Positions 12,101 to 12,434 of a stretch of DNA of 12,434 nucleotides are shown here, piece by piece. The notes beneath the pieces were generated by a model. That model was not told where the DNA came from. It was given only the letters and a program-made list of their open reading frames with translations, and made no database searches. Position 1 is the first letter of the stretch. Each line of letters starts with the position of its first letter. Position numbers and translations under genes: made by a program. The stretch comes from an uncultured Collinsella sp. (GTDB taxonomy: Bacteria > Actinomycetota > Coriobacteriia > Coriobacteriales > Coriobacteriaceae): positions 1 to 12,434 of the forward strand of contig CAJLUE010000050.1 in the NCBI GenBank assembly GCA_905209765.1, in the 5' to 3' direction.

Positions 12101-12112
12101 CGCGCGATTCAT
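134..12112 (-). CDS. Giant LPXTG-type (MPDTG) cell-wall-anchored surface protein with fibro-slime head and Spy0128/FctA-type isopeptide repeats
   Basis: A 3992-residue secreted surface protein, probably a fibrillar adhesin. Residue numbers here count from the ATG at 12112. Visible order: signal peptide 1-47; fibro-slime/PA14-like head about 48-402; SpaA/CnaB-like modules about 406-500 and 703-812; DUF7601-like module 969-1132; Spy0128-type repeats 1-8 at 1137-2417; two DUF11-type modules about 2424-2672; DUF7601-like 2676-2801; repeat 9 at 2811-2939; CnaB-like 2943-3051; repeats 10-15 about 3060-3916; Gly/Ser/Pro linker 3918-3956; MPDTG at 3957-3961, hydrophobic segment and RRRR end. The ATG at 12112 is chosen because GGGGAGGG ends 6 bases upstream; the in-frame TTG at 12127 would put that ribosome site inside the coding region. 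The stop is TAG. A sortase should link the protein to peptidoglycan after Thr3960. Nearly every repeat keeps the Lys, Glu and Asn expected for a self-formed isopeptide bond. The ligand is unknown. The reading frame is unbroken, so the gene looks functional. No sortase or partner pilin is present, so a role as pilus tip versus monomeric adhesin is open. Confidence 0.95.
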   Translation of the reverse strand: MNRACARAREMLKPFGKKTNTVKRVLRVLAVPLAACALLFGATSASADQTVPFSNHTVQTVNPTGTTVNLFDYWVVNGDNDKSVNINNDNGNNNTGINKDRQLKFNGGAGSGINKWTGRSGVGGFGRLSFVKNTLVNGYPSIKAGTYTSYNTSGTYTDESLAYLFNNESQANGRQKGKAVYNDVKGLFQLQKGYYVYDSYGSRGNYAVYNYTTNSFDVYNKAGVYKGGVSDANLGQFFPFDSADKVFDEKGNSLSPKQIIDGSTSLNHHFGMSMTTEFVQPTNGKTTDGNDMIFEFSGDDDVWVYIDGVLVGDLGGIHEKATLEINFATGAVHVGHVDNANDPEKTIQDTTIKAMFQAAGADTSNRRFSGNTFLNSSKHTLSFFYLERGAGASNMSLKFNLTTLPSSEVEKVDQNGEAVQDAKFALYQSDASWKTQGDPIAQGTTDDKGRLVLLKSDDGSVLSFDNQHADGHNYFVLKETDLPAGYRSSLTSSTTATSGELHLQYKEAAASGSGGVVVAPQTTVTMADGVTQWTGSRMWLNGGYLAAKETISLSKETKDNKDKPISSGTTFAVVLKRTDKSKADTDENAWTAVTGNPLDGYMLCSAHGIPGAVEAAKSADTSVFGVNTKGDYEVTVRSLPGDIETYAAMLQDEDKSKAEYTVAVYHTTASSLAGATIGNTSMVKYQTINRQFSTVIHLTNVQNRLFVQKVDDLGKPVNGATFELYEAKDVTGDSPSTYAIKSGAEPYDTVQANGMTYPYDIKGAACFPLDSAKHAPLIKGTYYLRESVSPDGHEINNTITKVIVDDSGVYVDAGEENDGVLSMSGPGSLIASLAQFGSPDSIDNTLTHIKGKLQSAAVDANGNLTWGQTCTAQGVTPSLAGNLMHMRYDKTAQGTKTILRYVEDGGDRDGRLATIFADTGVNRMALYQEDDSAYIDDASKTRTKLGTLQLNHLFTTATAVQYTDRRVARLQVTKTVTADAGLTAPTKDAKGNDLTFTFKFTLPESQEGYEAHVFDASGNAVGNSFRLKNGGTHSIKAGETIRVYDLKKGDSYSVSELTTKGEESSGNVLASIVNTVTGSADESVLPAGFSLVRRMVGGEKQSGTGNTITGKIAALVDGKIPASNTLEFINNYSANRVTLDAQNGLSAKKVLEGRNWADGDTFTVQLTADDGVPMPGVAKSKVATVELTEKTRTATFDDITYRKPGTYTYTISEVIPGSDARADGISYSAAVYTATVVVEDNHAGALVVKSVKMVQECDDAGVDTKTDVAGKGATFTNRYDTHEHSIIIHAQKNLTDNAGTFPLAQNTFDFKLEGVGGYADASAVFSLDTVDKNMAAPMPQGTEGNTATVGNNADGTVTWPAISYTAKADAGRAYVYKFAENPGSVTSMTYDGSVYYAVVRNAEKGAGIQTSIEYYKITEDGSVKQLDTNVTPSFTNIYSVDPTSATLQGQKTVSGRDWNQDESYTFNLAAATDDASATGLGKTTAKAVTDGAVAIGTNQAVASAPASGRVASFAFGAEAAPTVTFNRAGTFSFNITEDAARDGQAGMSMDKHTARATVVVTDLDESGNHTGKLRVSSVTYANTSASDADKAVTDKAAFTNAYHASGTFGGVTVSKTLEGRASAAGQFTFTATGLWHNGVQTSVDGSEASLSNTAAGAGVPGTVVSASGAEKLFARELTEQDLGRTFAYRIHENQPAAAGYTYDTGYTGDAIVLVKVLARKNDPAKLYTVTTVLKGAGVTELLGDGADASALTDEKIVQLKQDSTTYVQQYDVSEVGVTTPTVSFVNRYTASLDYGAAGGLQIEKTLTYPKDATIFGSPKSTFRYIVKPVDEISASKVGISTDGKVFETANVEADAPKTVSLIPAGGLTFTQDDAGKTFTYTVSEIDDKATDYTYDKTVHTVKAVVADNGDGTLRVTTAVSKQVDGKDELEGQWIYPSGATSTGVATVKFKNTYTVTEAATYTPSVTKVVAGADAPGKFTFAMTAADDATKTAIDGKLITGSSMSVDNGYAEEKQTTAALKDGEHEKIDFSKLTFNKPGTYKFAINEQVPNDLGEWKYDTHTYVLIITVTDEGGKLVARGDGTTGSEGLIFTNSYQTSTSYELQGGLELVKTLSGHDLHAGMFGFTVTGEDPASTDKLNKLLRADEGKLTVRNDEPQTDGMSHIGILGGLTFATKDAGKTFTYKVVENGGGKPGYQYDSTYWTVEIAVKNRGNGSLYTETTVKHFDANNVEDTDDAKTYSSKDGTAKAQVFFTNSYVATGTFDGLAAEKVMDSGDKIESGQYTFDLYAERADSSLEKMDEGKTKTGENGTATVDFGKVHFKLGNATSGTQEQTIDLAGAVNDGIATKRHNADHTTTYSFNLVAKERLANLPEGVRPVDSSATCRVLLEVTDNNNGKLTSKVTYRDGTEKGKIVFHNTRDKVKTIGTVAKPDVDIDGQLLSVGDSYVYTINWANTEADAFVTVNDELPTGVVFEAFEGEYADKGAASGQSLTWNLGKQPAGSHGSVRVRVKITEDAVKDAQSAVDTINNTATVTIGNKSYTGTTTNYVPKKSESDAQDSTGSGVALGDELTYTIGYKNTEGASATVTITDAVPAGTEFVEFAGEHKDAGSKDNDGNLTWTLADVPTGKEGTVQFKVRVTEDAFKSGGASGDISNQASVTVGNNPAVKTGTTTDQVSDGRLTLSKTVTAAEGITAPNKEFTFKVLLYQADGTTPLAGTFAYAGRPGGTNGTYVSGQIKSGGAIALKAGGSVTVTLPAGAHYEVQELNSKGELMTSEDGFAVVDKANPQKGTIGQATQVGFTNVYSVESTKVENAFKVQKKISGRNWTKTDAFTMTLTAQGEAPMPKGAKEGVSTIELHKDAQVGNFGAIEYTKPGTYTYMITEQSGDEAALTFSKATYRATVTVTDNGAGKLSAKTKIAQLTDDAGDAAERTVEAAVFTNTAKTGSLTVKKTVVGGDSQREFGFAVALADGDGEPVSGTFGKGEHAVTFTDGKATFTLKDGGEKTIAGLPVGAHYTVTEDAAEGYTTTVNGADGSKAEGAVTEDGATVAFTNTYGTVTEGRDVSTAGLFTKTLEGRDWAEGDSFQFALTGEDGAPMPEGSADGSKTVSVTAAGTKAGDRVAFDFGSIRYMLDDIKDAEFAEVGGKRVRAKTFTYTVREVRPDDGSAIAGVAYDGHVAMMTVTVIDDGSGNLTATTPAIAEVSGGDFVNTYTTELDYSARAGVRLSKTLSGRAMEAGQFAFTVTADAETAAKLGLKTGKDAYAVAAADDGKADLVDLIGGAAGSDVKFTDADAGKTYSFTVTETKLGGEAYTNDTAPRTVTIAPGYDAATGKLTVTTTVAKDGVEVARGEVSTADDATAAPAPVTVAFENSYEATGTLGGEGNVAINATKTLTGRAAAAGEFSFSVRNAQGDVVATASNQASGDGEAAGLAFSPIAYTTDALERMVAGGTATRAADGSWVIPYTVSEDGTDRLPAGVTATASSFDITVKVTDNGKGGLDTAVVYPEGSDGTLSFVNGYSADEATVDLAGTKTLALSQAGLGLAQADIAGKYTFKIEPLDGAPAPVDASGKTVTEATNDAAGNVELGHITFKQPSDLDDAEIDGDGLRTKTFAYRVSESGSVDGVVNDATAIRTFTVKVVENTNAGTLAAEVLPAEGTPEGKGAFEFTNTYVVNPTPSSVTDQIKVSKKLKGRDLAEGEFEFQLVEIAADGSESVAATGKNAADGTVALSPVTYTAPGTHSYELREVAGTAGGVTYDKTTYRVRTTVTDAGNGTLAVKHELMDAEGNAANDTSVTFTNGYKAAPVTLKLGAAKVLKGAELKAGQFSFELKSRDGKVMSTAKNAADGSVTFDALTFKQAGTYTFTVSEVDDGQAHVTYDKAVHKIVVTVSDEAADGTKTGYLSAKVSYEGDANVPPVFTNSYAEEPGTPGTPENPGTPGGGSGGGSDNGSGSGSSGDGSKGGMPDTGDRSLPVEALAAMAGIGALAAAGGAVLYRRRR
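137..244 (-). other. Sortase sorting signal, MPDTG variant (residues 3957-3992)
   Basis: MPDTGD is followed by a short spacer, a hydrophobic Ala/Gly-rich membrane segment (about 3967-3988) and a terminal RRRR. This is the standard layout of a class A/E-type sortase substrate, with cleavage expected between Thr3960 and Gly3961. Met replaces Leu in the first position of LPXTG, a variant I associate with several Actinobacteria. Confidence 0.92.
245..361 (-). repeat. Gly/Ser/Pro wall-spanning linker (residues 3918-3956)
   Basis: Low-complexity sequence, with GTP and PGTP units followed by Gly/Ser/Asp-rich stretches, joins the last folded repeat to the sorting signal. Such segments normally thread through the peptidoglycan. 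The DNA holds short tandem G/C-rich repeats and G5 runs and could change length by slippage. Confidence 0.85.
365..3682 (-). repeat. Spy0128/FctA-type repeats 9-15 with one embedded CnaB-like module
   Basis: Seven repeats at residues 2811-2939, about 3060-3207, 3211-3368, 3372-3514, 3519-3666, about 3678-3795 and 3799-3916. Residues 2943-3051 between repeats 9 and 10 form a shorter CnaB-like module (SLTVKKTVVGG, AHYTVTEDAAEGY, VAFTNTY). All seven show a start-strand Lys, a Glu in the YTYTVxE block and the closing F-x-N-x-Y/A, for example Lys3808 and Asn3914 in repeat 15. Repeats 9 and 10 share GRNW/GRDW and APMPxG with repeats 1 and 2. Repeat 11 (LDYSARAG start, DAGKTYSF) looks like repeat 5, and repeat 12 (GTLGG start) like repeats 4 and 8. 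The DNA here is clearly richer in G+C than the rest of the gene. Confidence 0.86.
3710..4087 (-). other. DUF7601-like / CnaB-like module 2 (residues 2676-2801)
   Basis: The module opens GRLTLSKTVTAAEGITAPNKE, continues with FTFKVLLYQADG, a Gly-rich loop (GRPGGTNGTY), VTLPAGAHYEVQE and ends VGFTNVY. Lys, Glu and Asn of a possible isopeptide triad are all visible. It is the closest relative in the protein of the module at 8717-9208, though shorter. Confidence 0.62.
4097..4843 (-). other. Tandem DUF11-type (isopeptide/conserved repeat) modules (residues about 2424-2672)
   Basis: Two consecutive modules share a DUF11 pattern: GDSYVYTINWANTEADAFVTVNDELPTGVVFEAFEG and GDELTYTIGYKNTEGASATVTITDAVPAGTEFVEFAG, each followed by LTW-L, a V-RVKITEDAV or V-RVTEDAF block, and an INNTATVTIGN or ISNQASVTVGN ending. 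The boundary is near residue 2552 at a Ser/Lys-rich linker. DUF11 modules are beta-sandwich stalk elements in bacterial surface proteins. They interrupt the Spy0128-type array roughly two thirds along the chain. Confidence 0.83.
4862..8704 (-). repeat. Spy0128/FctA-type pilin isopeptide repeats 1-8
   Basis: Eight protein repeats of about 137-183 residues, at residues 1137-1279, 1285-1438, 1445-1602, 1606-1788, 1792-1953, 1958-2094, 2098-2255 and 2259-2417. Each starts with a K-T/V-L-type strand (often KxLxGR), contains a YTYxIxE block and a VTDNGxG turn before the last third, and ends F-x-N-x-Y. In the streptococcal pilin Spy0128 the equivalent Lys and Asn form an intramolecular isopeptide bond catalysed by the Glu. 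Repeats 1-7 keep all three residues (for example Lys1149 and Asn1277 in repeat 1). Repeat 8 has FNLVAKE in place of the Glu block and ends FHNTR. The repeats are strongly diverged from each other at the DNA level, so they are old duplications. Confidence 0.87.
8717..9208 (-). other. DUF7601-like / CnaB-like module 1 (residues 969-1132)
   Basis: The module begins LQVTKTVTADAGLTAPTKD, has FTFKFTLP, SIKAGETIRVYDLKKGDSYSVSE in the middle and closes with LEFINNY. Lys, Glu and Asn are in the same relative places as in the Spy0128-type repeats, so an internal isopeptide bond is plausible. It resembles the module at 3710-4087, which opens LTLSKTVTAAEGITAPNKE, indicating an internal duplication. The DUF7601 label is from memory of family style and could equally be written CnaB-like. 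Confidence 0.6.
9677..10006 (-). other. SpaA/CnaB-type domain 2 (residues 703-812)
   Basis: The module starts NRLFVQKVDDLGKPVNGATFELYEA with Lys709 in the isopeptide position. A longer than usual insert follows, and then the E-box-like KGTYYLRESVSPDGHE. The E-box departs from the APxGY form and the insert makes the module longer than a typical CnaB, so it is a divergent member. It is separated from domain 1 by about 200 residues of unassigned sequence. Confidence 0.7.
10613..10897 (-). other. SpaA/CnaB-type prealbumin-like domain 1 (residues 406-500)
   Basis: The module begins VEKVDQNGEAVQDAKFALY, with Lys411 in the usual isopeptide position, continues with a DDKGRL turn and ends with YFVLKETDLPAGY. 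The last block is a clear E-box (YxLxETxAPxGY type), whose Glu catalyses isopeptide formation in pilin CnaB domains. It sits directly behind the head and probably acts as its first rigid stalk element. Confidence 0.82.
10907..11971 (-). other. N-terminal fibro-slime / PA14-like head domain (residues 48-402)
   Basis: The head starts with a VNLFDYW segment (68-74), an Asn-rich stretch (80-98) and GINK, then a Tyr/Asn/Gly-rich region, QFFPFD, LNHHFGM, and the diagnostic GDDDVWVYIDG at 298-308 followed by LVGDLGGIH and, near 382, SFFYLERGAGASN. The GDDDVW, DLGGIH and FYLER blocks are the signature of the fibro-slime domain (TIGR02148), a PA14-like beta fold; in related folds the acidic residues bind calcium and the domain often binds carbohydrate. 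I infer that this is the ligand-binding tip. The wider LFDYW-to-GDDDVW arrangement is, from memory, shared by surface proteins of Firmicutes and Coriobacteriia. Confidence 0.85.
11972..12112 (-). other. Sec signal peptide (residues 1-47)
   Basis: The N-terminus has a long basic n-region (several Arg and Lys between residues 3 and 27), a hydrophobic core around residues 28-42 (VLAVPLAACALLFGA) and an ASA-DQ signal peptidase I site, with cleavage predicted after Ala47. The extended basic n-region is common in large Gram-positive surface proteins. No YSIRK-type motif is visible. Confidence 0.88.
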
Positions 12113-12117
12113 GAAGG

Positions 12118-12125
12118 CCCTCCCC
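12118..12125 (-). promoter_or_regulatory. Shine-Dalgarno sequence GGGGAGGG
   Basis: The purine block GGGGAGGG lies 5 bases (6 from the GGAGG core) upstream of the ATG at 12112. It is a near-perfect anti-16S match at good spacing and decides the start codon. The in-frame TTG at 12127 overlaps its first G and has no such site of its own. Confidence 0.85.
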
Positions 12126-12130
12126 AATCC

Positions 12131-12177
12131 ATGAGGACGGCAAGAAGCAGCTCGCTATATATGTGTGTCGTCCCCAT
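12131..12177 (-). promoter_or_regulatory. 5' UTR stem-loop
   Basis: On the coding strand ATGGGGACG (12177-12169) can pair with CGTCCTCAT (12139-12131): nine pairs including one G-U, around a 29-base loop. The upper arm would start at or next to the transcription start expected from the nearer promoter, and the lower arm ends 5 bases before the Shine-Dalgarno sequence and leaves it free. Such 5'-terminal stems often protect long mRNAs from decay. Confidence 0.45.
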
Positions 12178-12184
12178 CGATGCA

Positions 12185-12214
12185 AATATACGCCCCCCCC
12201 GCGCAGAAACGCAA
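12185..12214 (-). promoter_or_regulatory. Candidate promoter P1 with G8 tract in the spacer
   Basis: On the coding strand TTGCGT (12214-12209) and TATATT (12190-12185) are separated by 18 bases. The -10 matches TATAAT at five of six bases; the -35 keeps only the TTG. Eight of the 18 spacer bases are a G homopolymer. Transcription would begin near 12178, about 66 bases before the start codon. Confidence 0.5.
12193..12200 (+). repeat. C8 homopolymer (G8 on coding strand)
   Basis: This uninterrupted run of eight C (eight G on the coding strand) is the longest mononucleotide tract I see in the window. It lies within the spacer of candidate promoter P1, or in the 5' UTR if the farther promoter is used. 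Tracts of this length are prone to slipped-strand mispairing. Confidence 0.95.
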
Positions 12215-12239
12215 GGCAGGACATCGCTGCATGCTTAAA

Positions 12240-12248
12240 ATTGTAGCA
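12240..12248 (-). promoter_or_regulatory. Candidate promoter P2, extended -10 (TGCTACAAT)
   Basis: TGC followed by TACAAT matches the extended -10 form TGnTAnAAT, with five of six -10 bases. No good -35 is present: the corresponding position falls in the palindrome at 12261-12270. Transcription would start near 12233, giving a leader of about 120 bases that includes the G8 tract. Confidence 0.38.
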
Positions 12249-12257
12249 ATTTGGGTG

Positions 12258-12278
12258 ACCCGAAATTTCGCCTCGGGT
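12258..12278. promoter_or_regulatory. Inverted repeat / palindrome, possible operator
   Basis: A perfect 10-base palindrome CGAAATTTCG (12261-12270) sits inside a 6-bp inverted repeat ACCCGA...TCGGGT (12258-12263 and 12273-12278). It covers the expected -35 position of candidate promoter P2, as a repressor or activator site might. No specific regulator can be named. Confidence 0.3.
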
Positions 12279-12434
12279 TGCCACTCGGTCGTCAAATCGA
12301 ACCATTCGCGCCATCGACATACCCCAGTAGGACAAATCGACCGGCAATCTTTATCCCCCACAACCCACAAAGTAGCTAATTTGGGACGTGTCTCTATAGT
12401 TTTGTCAACCGCGTGCTTCGCGCCATTTCGGCAT

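Larger units (their letters stand above)
12113..12434. other. Noncoding leader region of the giant gene
   Basis: This 322-base stretch has lower G+C than the gene and holds the ribosome site, the UTR stem-loop, two candidate promoters and the palindrome described separately. Beyond 12279 I see only a TTGACA (12403-12408, coding-strand direction) without a matching -10 and no convincing gene. One minus-strand frame stays open from the window edge to about 12155 but has no plausible start or protein character. The distal part could belong to a dispersed intergenic element, which cannot be tested from one copy. Confidence 0.7.

Noticed and set aside
12113..12127. TTG at 12127 as start, adding five residues
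   Set aside because: It overlaps the Shine-Dalgarno sequence that fits the ATG at 12112, and it has no ribosome site of its own.
12156..12161. TATATA as an alternative -10
   Set aside because: The matching -35 position reads TGCATC, far from consensus, and the site lies in the loop of the UTR stem.
11952..12347. 131-codon minus-strand frame overlapping the gene start
   Set aside because: It runs across the promoter, ribosome site and signal peptide in another frame and its translation has no protein-like character.
12155..12370. 71-codon minus-strand frame, open up to the window edge
   Set aside because: It starts with TTG without a ribosome site, spans the promoter and G8 tract, and is rich in Trp and Cys without any recognisable motif.
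12403..12408. Perfect -35 hexamer TTGACA on the coding strand
   Set aside because: At 16-18 bases downstream there are only CCCAAA-like sequences and no -10 box.
1..12434. CRISPR arrays, tRNA or rRNA genes, transposases, integrase sites
   Set aside because: No short spaced direct repeats, tRNA-like cloverleaf, rRNA segment or terminal inverted repeats are visible; the only repeats are protein modules of about 110-183 residues.

Overview
The window is almost entirely one gene: a minus-strand coding region of about 12 kb (positions 12112 to 134) for a giant secreted, cell-wall-anchored surface protein of 3992 residues. It has a long Sec signal peptide, a fibro-slime/PA14-like head, two SpaA/CnaB-like modules, fifteen Spy0128/FctA-type pilin isopeptide repeats, two tandem DUF11-type modules, three further CnaB-like (DUF7601-like) modules, a Gly/Ser/Pro wall-spanning linker and an MPDTG sorting signal with a hydrophobic segment and RRRR tail. 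The GC-rich DNA, the sortase signal with an MPxTG variant, and the combination of fibro-slime head with Spy0128-type repeats point to a Gram-positive, most likely a gut Coriobacteriia member such as Collinsella. The genus is an inference from protein style, not a database result.

Layout, left to right on the + strand. Positions 1-36 may hold the first codons of a downstream minus-strand gene (weak). Positions 88-122 form a strong hairpin about 12 bases past the stop codon of the giant gene, a likely terminator without a U tract. Positions 134-12112 are the giant gene, read right to left: head at 10.9-12.0 kb, SpaA-like and unassigned modules at 9.2-10.9 kb, repeats 1-8 at 4.9-8.7 kb, the DUF11 pair at 4.1-4.8 kb, repeats 9-15 at 0.4-3.7 kb, then linker and sorting signal. 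Positions 12113-12434 are the noncoding leader, with a good Shine-Dalgarno sequence, a 5' UTR stem-loop, two candidate promoters and a run of eight C (G on the coding strand) inside the spacer of the nearer one.

The modules suggest a long, stiff, protease-resistant stalk held by intramolecular Lys-Asn isopeptide bonds, which presents an N-terminal binding head away from the wall. No sortase, other pilin subunit or regulator gene lies in the window. The most interesting signal is the G8 tract in the promoter spacer, which would suit phase-variable expression of an adhesin by slipped-strand mispairing.
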